This document shows positions 11,419 through 23,960 of a stretch of DNA of 64,000 nt, one piece after another. The position numbers were made by a program, and so were the translations under genes. The number at the start of each line of letters is the position of its first letter. Position 1 is the first letter of the stretch. Source of the stretch: Raphanus sativus (Eukaryota > Streptophyta > Magnoliopsida > Brassicales > Brassicaceae); the NCBI RefSeq assembly GCF_000801105.2, contig NW_026615357.1, forward strand, positions 28,654 to 92,653. The letters run 5' to 3'. The notes beneath the pieces were generated by a model. That model was not told the origin of the DNA, ran no database searches, and saw nothing but the letters and a program-made list of their open reading frames with translations.

Positions 11419-12493
11419 TCTATATTATTAAAAGAGAAATACCATTTAAAAATTCCCCCTTAATTTCACACTTATTTACATTATCATGTCACTAACATTA
11501 AATAATACTTTCTATTTTAATATTTTATTTTGTTTTTTCCACTTAGATTAATGTATTTTCAAAAATTAAATTTGAACTAAATACACAATTAAATAATATT
11601 TTCTATTTTAATGCTTTGTATTTTCTACTTAGATTAATATGTTTTACAAAATTAAATTTGAATTTAATACACTTTATTAACTTCTCCACTAAATCAATAT
11701 CATTTTTTAAAAAAGTTTATTTAACAAAAAAGTTTATTTAACAAAAAATTCATGGAAATTATAATATCAACTCTTCATTTAACAAATCTGAACAAAAAAG
11801 TATTATCAAATTTGAACCGAAACTAGATAATATCCAAACAGATTTACCATTCTGGTATCTAGAGAACCATAACCAAACATTATCCGAACGAAATATTTCG
11901 GATATTTGAATGTATTTAATCATATTTATATACTTCAATATGTTAGCTATTTAGAGTTAATATCCAAGATATAAGCTATTTTAAAGTTGTTTAAAATCTT
12001 TGAAATATAGAAAACAGTCAAAAGTAAACATCTAAAGTAGATAAATAATAATCAAAACACCAAAAGTACTTAAAATATATATTTATTATCCATCCAAATA
12101 TTTAAGTTAAACCTATTTTTAATTTTTAATTTAGGTACTTTGGCTTACATTACTCAAATCTACATGTTATATTATTTTTATTATTATAATCAGGAAAATT
12201 TAAAGATATATAAATTTTGAAAATTTAAAAATAGTTTAAATGGGTTATCAAACCCGCAAAGATCCGAATCAAACCGGAACCAAAATTTATAAATACCCGA
12301 ATAGAGCTAGACTCTTTAAACTCGAACATCTCAAACCCGAATAGATTTTAACTGAATTCGAGTGGGTACCCAAATATCCACCCTTAACTTAGTCAAATAA
12401 AACGATCAAATATTACAAATATACTATTTAGTATAAATAAATAAAAACTAAACCTGAAAATTAATATCCGTGCAGTCGCACAGATCAATCTAG
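11419..12493 (+). mobile_element. Non-autonomous Helitron
   Basis: The 5' end is TCTATATTATTAAAAGAG, preceded by A. The 3' end has a short stem (GTGCaGTCGCAC) followed by AGATCAATCTAG and then T. Both ends and the A/T insertion site fit the Helitron pattern. No coding content. It lies about 0.6 kb upstream of the start of UMAMIT gene 1, so it now forms distal upstream sequence of that gene. Confidence 0.85.
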
Positions 12494-12569
12494 TTACGTA
12501 TTATTTCTTGTTAGCGCACCGTTTTATTGTTTCCATTCAAGCTCTTAAGCTAGTTATGTGAGTGGGAAT

Positions 12570-12726
12570 AACCAGCGGGCTTGGGTTAGTGGCGATTGAA
12601 GAATAACCCTAATACGATGAACCTGAAGTTCGATTTCCGCTGATCACACATACTGTCTTAAATGATAAAAATACGTGGCTGGTGTGGATTTCGTTGGATT
12701 ATTTGGTTGACCTCGGTTATAAAAAA
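12570..12726 (+). mobile_element. tRNA-derived SINE
   Basis: The insertion is flanked by a 14-bp target duplication, ATGTGAGTGGGAAT, at 12556-12569 and 12727-12740. The 5' part resembles a tRNA promoter: box A-like GGGTTAGTGGC and box B-like AAGTTCGATTTCC. The element ends in a short A tail (about 12720-12726). It is about 157 bp and sits about 0.25 kb upstream of the probable TATA box of UMAMIT gene 1. Confidence 0.85.
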
Positions 12727-12974
12727 ATGTGAGTGGGAATTTTGATTATTGTTTTTAAGTTTTCAAAATTAAGTGTCTGCTTATTACCTGCAAAATCTAT
12801 AGAATAAATTCCCTTGAAATCTTGCAGGACACTACGAGTTGATGATTCGTTAAAGAGCCTGGTGAAATACGAATAACGTATACATAAAACGAATAATGTA
12901 AAGTTGGTCGTCCAAAGTGAAAGCTTTACTGTTGTTTATTTGTATAGTATAGGGGAAAACAAAAAAAACTTTGC

Positions 12975-12982
12975 TTATAAAT
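12975..12982 (+). promoter_or_regulatory. Probable TATA box of UMAMIT gene 1
   Basis: TATAAATA lies 104 bases upstream of the start codon. The downstream context (GAGAAGCCTTGTGG ... GGGTCTTATC ... CTCTCTAACA) is shared with gene 2 at the same relative place, which supports a conserved core promoter and a transcript start near 13005-13020. Confidence 0.65.
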
Positions 12983-13085
12983 ATGAGAAGCCTTGTGGTG
13001 AATTCAAAGTACATCGGGTCTTATCACTCTCTAACATACATACTTACATACACATACAAACAGAGAGAGAGAAAGCGATCAGAAA

Positions 13086-16000
13086 ATGAATCTCGTTGAA
13101 GGAGAGAAACCATCAATAAAAGACAAATGGGCTCCGGCTATGGCAGTTGTGGTAGCAAACGTAGTGACGGGTTCAGTGAATGCCGTTGTGAAGAAGGCTC
13201 TTGATGGTGGTGTTAACCATATGGTCATTGGTGCTTATCGTCTGGCTATTTCTGCTTTCATTTTGGCTCCTCTCGCTTATTTCTTGGAAAGGTTCGATAA
13301 TTGAGGAACCAATAACTTACTTATATGTGATTTAATTAATTTTTTTTATTCTAAATCTTATGTTTTATTATTAAAAGGAAAACAAGACCGAAGATGACGT
13401 ATAGGCTATTGATCGATCATTTCATCAGCGGTTTGACTGGGTTTGCCCCTCTTTTTTATTATTTGTTTGTATAGTATATGATTCTCATCGTCAAAGCATT
13501 CATAACTGTAGTCTTTTAAGGGTAAAACAATAATAAAAAGATTTGACCAGAAAACAATAATAAAAAGACAAAAATTAGATAAAAACAAAGAATTGTTCTT
13601 TATATAAATGATTATCACTTGACTAATATAAACATATCATTTTGTAAATAATTCACATGTTCTATTCATATTTGAGAGACTCGTTTGAGTTTTTTTTTGC
13701 CGTTGTTGATTGCTCTTAGATTTTCTTAGTATCTGTTTTGCAATTGCAACAAATTATATAGTTGAACTCTAATTTTTTTTCTTTTTTATATATTTTTGAT
13801 AATCCACAGAGCGAGTTTGGTACAATTTTTCTTTATGCTTGGTCTGTCGTACACATCAGCAACTGCTTCGGGTGCTTTTCTGAGCATGATCCCTGCGATT
13901 ACCTTTGTTTTATCCCTTATTTTAAGGTACTGATGAACCATCATTCATTCTAAGTCAGGTTATATAATAATAAAATATCATTAATAAAGTCCATAATAAT
14001 ATAATGTAATCGCGTAAATCAGATAAATGTTCATTTCATCGTACAAAATATTAAAATATCTTTATACAGCATTTTAAAGATTGACATGATTTGACATAAA
14101 CCATTTATATTCGATTTCTATATCAAAAAAGTTTTCTTACTATTATTTTATTTCATGAAATCGATTATTGGGAATAGTTTATCTAATTAGACAAGAAATA
14201 GACTTTAAATATATACATAAAGTTGATTTACCATACATTTTACAAAATTAACAATTGATTATTTAAATAGTTTTCCTTTTTTGTTGGCAAATTGTTTTTT
14301 TCATGATCGCGTAACACTAGACGAAATACATGATCTTTCTGAAACAAATAATATATGCAGTTAAATTTAATTAATAAAATTCATTATACATAAAATTATT
14401 TAATTTCATGAAAATTATGTGTAAGTGTTATATGCAGTGGCCGATGTACGTATACCACCAAATGGCTGACACTTGCCCCATGATATCTAAATTTTAGCTA
14501 TTTCTCCTACTAAAAAATATTTTTAAATTTTTTGTTTAATATATTATATACGTTAGGCTCCTTTCAAAATTTTATACTACATCCACCACTGGTTATCTAA
14601 TTAATTTTCTGAAAACAAACACCAAGAGAATGTTGTAATATCTAATGTTATATAAGAACAAGAAAACATCGCATGAATTTGAAGGATATTAAGAACATAA
14701 CGTATCAAAATGCATGGGGATATATCAAATAGGCAATTACAGTAAAATAGTTTGTTTAAAATTTTGTGTAAATTTCAGAATGGAAAGTGTAATTTTGTGT
14801 AATTTTGTTTTAATATATTATATACGTTAGGCTCCTTTCAAAATTTTATACTACATCCACCACTGGTTATCTAATTAATTTTCTGAAAACAAACACCAAG
14901 AGAATGTTGTAATATCTAATGTTATATAAGAACAAGAAAACATCGCATGAATTTGAAGGATATTAAGAACCTAACGTATCAAATGCATGGGGATATATCA
15001 AATAGGCAATTACAGTAAAATAGTTTGTTTAAAATTTTGTGTAAATTTCAGAATGGAAAGTGTAAGAGATCTAAAGAGCCAAACAGGAATGCTAAAAGTG
15101 ATGGGAACATTGATATGCGTCAGTGGAGCGTTGTTGTTAACATTTTACCAAGGTCCTCAGATATCACACTTTCACCCTCACCCAGATGCTCTTCAGAACA
15201 ACAACCATCAAACCAAGACAAATAATTGGCTTCTTGGATGTCTCTATGCTGTTATAGCAACCTTGTTTTTTTCTATGTGGATGCTTTTCCAAGGGACTTT
15301 AAACATTAAGTACCCTTGTAAATACACGAGCATTTGTCTCATGTCCGTTTTCGGCTCATTCCAATGTGCTCTCTTGAGTCTCTACAAAAGGAGAGATGTC
15401 AATGATTGGGTCATTGATGATGGATTCGTCATTTTCGTCATTATATACGCTGTAAGTCAGTTAATAGATACTACATTACTACACTAGATGGTTATTCTGT
15501 GCTCATGTACAAACATAAATACTTATGACAAATCAAATTTTTTTTTTTTTTTTTTTTTGTCATCGGCAGAAAAACAAACACACTCTCATCCGGTCACTGA
15601 AAACCATGCCGGCAACTCTGCATCCATGTGAACAACAAAAGACGGTTGTGTCCTGGCACTACGTGCTAGTCGATCCGCCTGCATATTCTGCTGTCTTGGT
15701 ACATGGATAATGTCTGAGTTGATGAAACCGTCTTTAAGGGTCTTTATATCTTCCAAATAACTTGCAAAAGCTGGCCATTCCTCTGGTTCCGAAACCATCT
15801 TTACCAATTGAGAACAATCCGTTACAAACGTAACCCTGAACTGACGTAAATTTTTCATACTTTCCATTGCCCATATCAGAGCCTCTACCTCCGAGTGGAG
15901 GGGAGAAAGACTTGCTCTGACATTCCGTGCTCCCATCAAACTGTCGAAACCTTCTAAAGTACTATACCAACCTTGGCCGGAGAAACTGTCTTTGTCTTTC

Positions 16001-19000
16001 CACGAACCATATATTTATTTTCGACAAATCAAATTTTAGTTAGTTAATATATCATGTGTTAACTTTTATGATAATTTTAAATAATATTACAATTTATATG
16101 TATGAAAAAATAGAAGACTGTGTTAGATTAAATTATATTGTTAGTTTAATTAAATATATGATTTCAAGTATAAACAGTTTTGATATACTTTTTTCCTGTG
16201 TATTGAGTTATATTTATTTTCAATTAAACTGCAATTTATTTTAATATATTATAAGTATAGTGAAACCAGATTATATTTAGTTGTCGTTTGATTCATCCGC
16301 TTAATTTGTAAATATATTTTATAACACTTGTATAATTTGATATATTTTACTTTTGAAAGAAGTAGAAAAAAACGTGTTAATCAAATTAGAATTGTATTAA
16401 AATATATAAAAATAATACTGTATAATCCAAGGAAATAAATAATTATAAATATCATAACCAATATAATAAAAAATTAAAAAGAATCATATAATCGTCTATG
16501 TACAATTGATTATGTAGATATTTAAAACTAAATTTGAGAAAAAGTAACTTAAACATGATTCAAAAAAGAAAACTCAAATAGTTATATATATATATATATA
16601 TATATATATTCCTTTTAGTTATTATTTAGATAAAGTAAAAGTTATTAATGAAAAAACTAAAATAGAAATATTGATAATAACAGTTGTATATAAATTTAAT
16701 TTATTAAAGATATTTTGTATTTCACCACTGTGAAAATCAACGTGAGTATCACACGTAAGAAACTGATATTTTCAAATAATATTATAGATATTTTTAATTG
16801 GGATTTAAACTTAATTTGAATAAATCTTTGGGTTAGTCTGCAAAAGCTATAAAATTATGGAAAAACAAATTTCCTTTTGTCTTCCAATATTATCTTCTAC
16901 TATATAATCTCTTCCAATATTATCTTCTACTATATAATCCTCGAATTTTCTTAAATGGCGTGTATATTATTTCAATCCCAATTAGCTGGTGCACGTAATC
17001 CATTTCAAATTTATGTATGTACGATTTGCTTAGCCGCTCATAACAAGAAAAGTTTTCTTTCTGAACAATACTTAGGTTCACCCCTGAGGTGAACTTATAA
17101 ATTCACCTCTTTCCTTATTTCAATCATATTACCATAAATATTAATATTACATAAATAAATAAATTATAAATTACAAATAAAATAAACTTTAAATCATAAA
17201 CTCTAAATTCGAACCCTAAAACCAAATCTTAGATCTTAAATTTTAAACCCTAAATCTTAAACCCAAACATATACCCTAAACCCAAACTATATACCCTAAA
17301 TCATAAATCTAAATTTAAATCCTAGACCTTAAACTCAAACCATAAACTCTAAACCCAAACTCCAAACTCTAAACCCTAAACCCAAACTCTAAACCCTAAA
17401 TCCTAAACCTTCAACCCAAACTGTAAACCATAAACCCGAACTCTATACCCTAAAATGTATTTGAAAATACATTTGATAACCCAAAGGTATTTGAAAATTT
17501 TGGGTTTATAGTTTACAGTTTGGGTTTAAGGTTTAGGATTTAGGGTTTAGAGTTTGGGTTTAGGGTTTGGGTTTAGGGTTTAGAGTTTGGATTTAGAGTT
17601 TATGGTTTGAGTTTAGGATCTAGAATTTAAATTTAGATTTAAGATTTATGGTATATAGTTTGGGTTTAGGGTATAGGTTTGGGTTTAGGGTTTAGGGTTT
17701 AGGGTTTAGTTTAAAATTTAAGATCTAAGATTTGGTTTTAGAGTTCGAATTTAGAGTTTATGATTTAAAGTTTATTTCATTTATAATTTATTTATTTATG
17801 TGACATTAATATTTATGGTAATATGATTGAAATAAGGAAAGAGGTGAATTCATAAGTTCACCTCAGGGGTGAACCTAAGTATTGTTCTTTCTTAATTGAA
17901 CGAGACAACTCTAAGTCAGTGATATCTAGTGTTTTCCCTAAAATTATAATTAACTAAGTGTCATTGTCTTCGATAAGATTCTCTACCTTACTATCCAGTC
18001 TATCCAGGTAGTAACTAATAAACTTAAGCAAAAAGTACTAATAATATATATTGGACTTTGTTTGTCTTTTCTTAAATTTTAGATTCTAAAAGATGAAAAA
18101 GTTCTGTTAAAATATTATGAGCTGTGTTTTTTATTTTATTTTTTGGTATATATGCCAAAAGCTAAGCCAAGTCACTTAACATTATTGGTGAAATCCCTTT
18201 ACAAGTATCTCAGGTTGTTTTATATTAATATTTACCTAAACTTTTTGTTTTACAATTATTTTTTAACAGAAAAAAGTAATCCTCTAAGAAATAGACTTAT
18301 GGACTGAGACGCTTTCCATAACTTCTGCTTTTATCAGTATTTTCTTTTTCTTTTTCTAATTTTTTAATGCTTAGATATTGTCATCCATCCATCGATGGAT
18401 GTTCTTAGCACTCGATATTTACAATTATGTTTTGAACCACTTTATTTTTTAATAAAAGCTTATGTTCCTTGGTTATCATTTAGCTTTGCTCGATTGGTTA
18501 CTTCTTATGTTTGAATTATGATGAGAATAGTGTTAACATACATTTTTTTTGTCAACGTGTGTTAACATACATATAAAAGAAGTAATGCCGCTCTATTTGA
18601 AACTTGTCTAAAATTTAGAGAGAAAAAACAGAAATGCATATTTACGAAAACGAAGGAATACTGATCTTTTTTTTTTTTTTGAAAATTGACTAGGATTTGG
18701 ATTAAAATATATAGATACGGTCATGATTATTTAAAATGTATAAATATAGGGAATAGTGGGGCAAGCGATGTCGACAGTAGCAACAACATGGTCGATAAAG
18801 AAACTAGGAGCCGTTTTCGCGTCAACATTTAGTCCCATGATGCTCATCTCAGCTACTTTATTCGATTTCCTCATCTTACACACTCCTTTGTACCTCGGCA
18901 GGTAATTTCATTTTTACCTCGTTTTATATATGTGAATGTAGGTTCATGCTCATATATAACTCTAATAGTAACATTTTGCCTTTCTAACTTCGATTGCAGT

Positions 19001-19168
19001 ATAATTGGATCCTTGGTGGTAATAACGGGTCTCTACGTCTACTTGTGGGGTAAGAACAAAGAAATGAAAGCAGCAGCAACGATGTGTCCTCCGATCCAAA
19101 ACGAAGATAAAGACGATACTAGTAATGACTATAGCACTAATAATAACGGCTCTAGGTTATCCGTTTAA
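13086..19168 (+). CDS. WAT1-related / UMAMIT (nodulin MtN21-like) transporter, gene 1
   Basis: Six exons: 13086-13291, 13378-13440, 13810-13926, 15052-15451, 18750-18901, 19000-19168. All borders are GT/AG and the joined frame is open for 368 codons plus TAA. The protein has ten hydrophobic segments in two EamA-type halves: about residues 15-35, 44-66, 82-100, 106-128, 142-161, 188-209, 223-240, 252-275, 283-305 and 312-330. Family marks include WAPAMAVVVANVVTG near the start, HMVIGAYR, LGLSYTSAT, NWLLGCLY, KYPCKY and GLYVYLWGK before an acidic and Asn-rich cytosolic tail. Length fits the family (about 350-400 aa). Known members move amino acids or auxin-related compounds across plasma or vacuolar membranes; the substrate here is not predictable. 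The sequence resembles the Arabidopsis At4g15540-like subgroup (from memory, unchecked). Introns 3 and 4 are swollen by transposons. The frame is intact, so I consider it potentially functional. Confidence 0.9.
14435..14591. mobile_element. hAT-type MITE in intron 3 of UMAMIT gene 1
   Basis: The left end CAGTGGCCGATGTA and the inverted right end TACATCCACCACTG match at 12 of 14 positions. The 8-bp flanks GTTATATG and GTTATCTA agree at 6 of 8, as expected for an old hAT insertion. About 157 bp, non-coding. Its right part is included in the 274-bp tandem duplication that follows, so a second copy of the right end lies at about 14805-14865. Confidence 0.75.
14531..15064 (+). repeat. ~274-bp tandem duplication across intron 3 / exon 4 border
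   Basis: The segment from about 14531 recurs from about 14805 almost unchanged (one lost base in an A run, one substitution and small differences at the start). Each copy ends with AAATTTCAG followed by AATGGAAAGTGTAA/G. The second copy's AG at 15050-15051 is the real acceptor of exon 4. The first copy has an identical acceptor at 14777-14778 followed by the first 13 bases of exon 4, after which the sequences diverge. Confidence 0.9.
15542..16022 (-). mobile_element. 5'-truncated LINE insertion, antisense in intron 4
   Basis: Flanked by the 15-bp direct repeat GACAAATCAAATTTT at 15527-15541 and 16023-16037. A T run after 15541 is the poly(A) tail on the minus strand. The minus-strand frame (open from 16022, stop at about 15586) encodes an RNase H-like domain: HSEVEALIWAMES (catalytic E), FVTDCSQLVKMV (D) and NMQADRLARSA (D), ending in LPAWFSVTG. 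The fragment begins with GSWKDKD, i.e. immediately after the Asp normally found before GSW, so truncation occurred at the first catalytic residue. Dead on arrival as an enzyme; important only as an intron insertion. Confidence 0.88.
16583..16609. repeat. (TA)n microsatellite in intron 4
   Basis: About 27 bases of alternating TA in intron 4 of UMAMIT gene 1. Confidence 0.9.
17063..17887. mobile_element. Large foldback element with telomere-like arms, in intron 4
   Basis: The ends GAACAATACTTAGG and CCTAAGTATTGTTC are perfect inverses, and pairing continues for about 390 bases: the left arm carries CCCTAAA-type motifs, the right arm the TTTAGGG complement, around a short centre near 17460-17490. 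Outside both ends is TTTCT, a possible 5-bp target duplication. The element is non-coding. If transcribed within the UMAMIT gene 1 pre-mRNA it would form a very long hairpin. Confidence 0.85.
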
Positions 19169-20267
19169 TATGGTTTGAATGAAGAGTACTGAGATGTAAT
19201 ATAGTAGCTCCGTTTATTCTCGTTATACTATGTTTGTATTGTTTCAGATTAATGTGACAAAATTGTATTATACGCTATGAGCATCTCAATAGTTTTAAAT
19301 TTTGTTCAGTGCAAATTGTTAATTTTGTATATCCACTAAATAAATATTTGGATTGTTGAAAGTTAGAGAGTGCATTGAATCTAAAGTCTGAGGTGATTTG
19401 ATTTTTATTGAGATTTTAAGTGATTTTAATTAATTACAGAGTTTAAGATGATTTTTGTTAAACCATTATAAAATATCATCTAAAATCATAGGATTTAAGT
19501 TTTATGTTTTTTAAACTAAAAAACTCTACCCAAATACTCTAAAATCATTCGAAAACTTTAAAACTCCACAACTTAAAATATTTTCAATAATAGTAGATTT
19601 CAGAATATTTTATAAAATGTTAAATTAAATAACAGTAGATTGTAAATGAGTTCTTAAAGCTCATGTTTGAATAACAATTGATTTGCCATTTTAATACAAA
19701 TCACCTAAAACTGTCAGGTGAATACATGTACACTCTCATTAATATATTTTTGATATTTGATTCTAATATATAATATTAAGTTTCATAAATCTCTAACTTA
19801 AAATCAATTAGCAATTACTGTATATTGATCCTTTTCTATATATTACTACATGCCACATATTAATTTAGATATGAGATACTTAACATATTTACCAAACTGC
19901 ACGTCCAATGGTAAATACATCGGTTATTTGTATATTGATTTTTCTCAGCGTCACTTTGAAATATTTTTTGTTGGGGCTATAACATAATTGTTAATTTAAA
20001 TAATATTTATATGATATTCTTTTATGTAAGTGAACTCGTGGGGAATATGGAAGAGCAAACCATATCTAATGGAGTCAAAGAGTGTCTTTCTCCAACTATT
20101 CCTCAAATCCAATATTATTTAAAAAGTCAGTTTTCTATGTGTCGTGTTCGTGTTAATTCTTACGGTGGTTAATTACAATAATAGCCTTAACAAATTAGAT
20201 TAATTATTATAATTGTCATTATTAATATTTTTAAAAAGTTATTTTTGTAACCACATTATTATACAAA
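19169..20267. other. Region downstream of UMAMIT gene 1
   Basis: Contains the probable 3' UTR of gene 1 and AT-rich sequence. Around 19370-19640 there are TGATTTTAA / TTAAAATCA words in both orientations that suggest a degenerate MITE, but no clean termini were found. No other gene recognised. Confidence 0.45.
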
Positions 20268-21483
20268 AGGAATCTTTTTGTCAACCCGCCCGTAGGCAAA
20301 TTTACAAATTATTTAAAACGTTTAGTTCATTTTAGATAAAATTAATAAGTTTTATATTTTTAATAAATAAAAGTTGTCTATTTATTTTATAAATCATAAA
20401 CTTAGATAACATAATCTAATTATTTTACAAATTAAATTAAAAATCATAAAATATTTTTTTTTAAGTTTGTTCTAATTTATCTTCTAACAACATGTCACTT
20501 TGATTATTTTTTAATAAAGAGACATCTAGCTAATAGTTGTAGCACTAATCTAAATCTAATGTTAATTTAAAATTGTCCTTCACTTTTATACACAGTCACA
20601 CACAAAAAGTAAAAGAGTTTTATCGTAAATTAAGCTTGTCATCATCTGCCATGGAAACTTATCATCTACTGACTTGAAAAAACCATTTTTTCACTAAGAA
20701 CAAATCATTTTCTCTTCTTTTATGTGTCTGCCTCTTGAAATTTTCTGCGCAAAATCTTCAGTTTCACACAATCAAATTTTGAATTGAGCTGTGTCAAAAA
20801 GAGTATTGGGTACAAACTATAAAAATTGGATCTTTGCATTTTTAGTGATTTCTAAAGTATAAGCCTTTATCATCTTTCGACTCTATTCTTTTTTGCAGAT
20901 TTATATTTACACTCTTGTGGTTGTTTCGTGCTATATTTCATTATCTGCTCTATCTATGACATATTTTGTGTTTATCACCTTTGCTCTTTGTTAGCATCAT
21001 GTTGTTTTGTAATTTTTAGAGTTTTGGTTTGTGGCAATGGGCTCTTTTTCATTATGTGGCAACGCCACTGGTTGTTGTTTTTGAGAGCCTACTCTATGTA
21101 CATCTTGATGATCAGTATGATATACTCTTTAACTTGTAATATTAATCGCGGTTTTGTTTATGGTTGGTGTGTTTGTTTATGATAGATCTAGACTTGGTTT
21201 CTTAGTTATTGGTCGATACTATTTATCATCATATGAGTGATGAACTCATATGGGAAATACTTCATGTAAGTTAGTTCTTCAATATCTGCATGTGAACTTA
21301 TTCAAATATATTTTTCTTTATAAAAGAAGATTTCTTTCATCTCATTTCATCTTTGTATTCTGTTTTTTTCTCATTTTTCTTCGTTGGTGTCATTTCCTCA
21401 TTTACCCCATCAAATTTAGGAACTTGTATAGTGCATAGACATGTATAATGTTTTTTTGTGTATATATATATAAATAGATTTAT

Positions 21484-21860
21484 TTATGATTTGTGGACTT
21501 TACTACTGGGGATGCTATTGAAAATTTCTTTGTAGACAATGTTATTCACTCCAGTTGCTAAATCTTTTTCTTCTTGTAAAATGCTTAAACCTTCGGGTGA
21601 TGTTACTTTTGAGAGAGCAATGTATAATTGGCCATGACTGAAAGCTGGTTTTGGCAAATATATAATAACTAATTTCAAGCTTTGTCCTTGATTTTTGTTT
21701 ATGGTCATTGCATACCATAAAAATTGTCTTCTCTTAAGTATGAATGGATGGTCTCAGACTATTAGAGATAAAATGATTCTTTGGAATGAGACTCTTTTAC
21801 CACTATGGGTACATGTGACTATTTCATCTTCGATAGTTTCTCTGTCATATGAGTGACATG
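21484..21860 (-). pseudogene. Helitron Rep-helicase, C-terminal PIF1-like fragment
   Basis: Minus-strand frame with [14 protein letters not shown] and [20 protein letters not shown], the last conserved motifs of the SF1B PIF1-like helicase of plant Helitrons (usual form AMTINKSQGQ ... HGQLYVALSRV), then a tail ending [10 protein letters not shown]. Upstream in the same direction is HSGKRVSFQRIILS, the expected preceding block, separated by a stop codon near 21755. Rep endonuclease and the helicase Walker motifs are absent. It is a terminal remnant of a once autonomous element. Confidence 0.8.
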
Positions 21861-21904
21861 GACATTTACAAAGATGTGGTTGAGTGTGAGATAAGCGGTC
21901 TCTT

Positions 21905-23960
21905 CACATAAAAATATTTGGAAATAATAAAAATGTAAAAACTATAAATTTTTCAAATAGATGTTTAATGTAGTATTCTCATTTTCTATATTGTATATTT
22001 ACATAAAGACGTAAAACTATACACTTTCATATAGATGTTTAATATAGTATTTCAATTTCTTAAATTGGATATTTAGTTATTATTTATTTATTTTTATATA
22101 GTATATTTATTTATTCTATTTTTTGCTTTTATATCTAATGGTAATTTTTCGATAGATGTTTAATGTAATATATCTATTTCTTATGTTGTATATTTACTTA
22201 TTATTTATTTTACTGTATATTTTTCAGATAAATGTTTAATGTAATTTTTCTATTCTTATTTTGTATATATACTTATTATTTTTTCTTTCTTATATTATAT
22301 ATTTACTTATCTAATATTATGATAGATGTTTAATGTAATATTTCTATTTCTTATATTATATATTTACTTATTATTTATTTTACTATACATTTTCAGAGAG
22401 ATGTTTAATTTAATTTTTCCATTTTTATATTGTATATTTACTTATTGTTTATTTTTCTTATTTTTTATATTTACTTATTCTAAATTTTTTGCTTTTATAT
22501 CAAGTGATAATATTACGATAGATCTTTAATGTAATATTTTTATATCTTATATATTATAATTACTTATTATTTATTTGTTCTTATATTGTATATTTATTTA
22601 TTGTAATATTACAATAGATAATATTTCTATTTCTTAAATTGTATATTTACTTATTATTTATTTTTTTCTATATTGTATATTTACTTATAAATATTTAGAA
22701 ATAATAAAAATGTAAAACTATACATTTTCATTTAAATGTTTAATGTATTTTTTTCATTTCTTATATTGAATATATACTTATTCTAGTATTTTTTTGTTTT
22801 TATATCAAATGGTAATATTACGATAAATGTTTAATGTAATATTTCTATTTTTATATTGTATATTCACATATTATTTATTTTACTATATATTTTTCATTTA
22901 ATGTAGTTTTTTATATTTTATATTTACTTCTTATTTATTTTTATCCTAATATTGTGATATATGTTTAATATAATATTTTTATTCTTATATTCTATATTTA
23001 CTTATTTGTTTCAAAAAATATTTACTTATTATTTATTTTACTATTTATTTTTAGATTGATGTTAATTTATTTTTCATTTTAGTTGTATATTTTCTTATTG
23101 TTTATTTTTTTATATTGTATATTTACTTATTATTAGTTTTTTATTTTTTATCAAATAATAATATTATGATATATTTGAATGTAATATTTCTATTTATTAT
23201 ATTCTATGATTTTTTATTATATTGTCTATTAACATATAAAAATATTTAGAAATAATAAAAATGTAAACCTATATATCTTTTAGATAGATGTTTAAAGTTT
23301 TTTTTCCATTTCTTATATTGTATATTTTCAACAACATCTTATATTGTATATTTACTTATTATTTATTTTTCTTATATTGTATAATTACTTATTCTAAGTG
23401 TTTTGCTTTTATATAAAATTGTAATATTATGATAGATGTTTAATGTAATATTCATATTTCTAATATTCTATAGTTACTTATTATTTATTTTATTATACAT
23501 TTTCAGATAAATATTTAGTTTAGTTTTTCTATTTTTATATTGTATATTTTTTCTAATTTTTTATATTTACTTATTCTAATATTATAATAGATATTTAATG
23601 TAATATTTTTATTTCTTATATTGTATATTTAATTATTATTTATTTTACCATACATTTTTTGGATAGATGTATAATTTAGTTTTTCTATTTCTTATATTAT
23701 ATACTTACTTATTTTAATTTTTTCTTATATCATATAATTACTTATTCTAATTGTTTTCTTTTATATCAAATTATAATACTACGATAAATGTTTAATGTAT
23801 TTTTTCTATTTTTCTATTGTATATTTACTTATAATTTATTTTGTTATATATTTTCAGATATACATTTAACGTAATTTTTCTATTTCTTATATGATATATT
23901 TACTTATAATTTATTTTTATTTATATTGTATATTTAGTTATTTTTAGTTTTTATTTTTTT
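21905..23960. repeat. Degenerate AT-rich tandem repeat in Helitron A
   Basis: About 2 kb built from diverged ~75-80-base units that cycle through GATAGATGTTTAATGTAATA, TTTCTATTTCTTATATTGTA, TATTTACTTATTATTTATTT and TTACTATACATTTTCA. Units vary in length and completeness, and some include 'CTTTTATATCAAATGG'. No reading frame. Confidence 0.85.

Noticed and set aside
13762..13953. Separate 63-codon gene between exons of UMAMIT gene 1
   Set aside because: It is exon 3 read out of frame; the correct frame (ASLVQFFFMLGLSYTSAT) joins exons 2 and 4.
15586..15939. 117-codon minus-strand frame as a host gene inside the intron
   Set aside because: RNase H motifs, poly(A) tract and a 15-bp target duplication show it to be a truncated LINE insertion.
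20928..21438. Plus-strand frames in Helitron A (and equivalents in B)
   Set aside because: Leu/Phe/Cys-rich low-complexity translations that are not conserved in frame between Helitrons A and B; no gene recognised.
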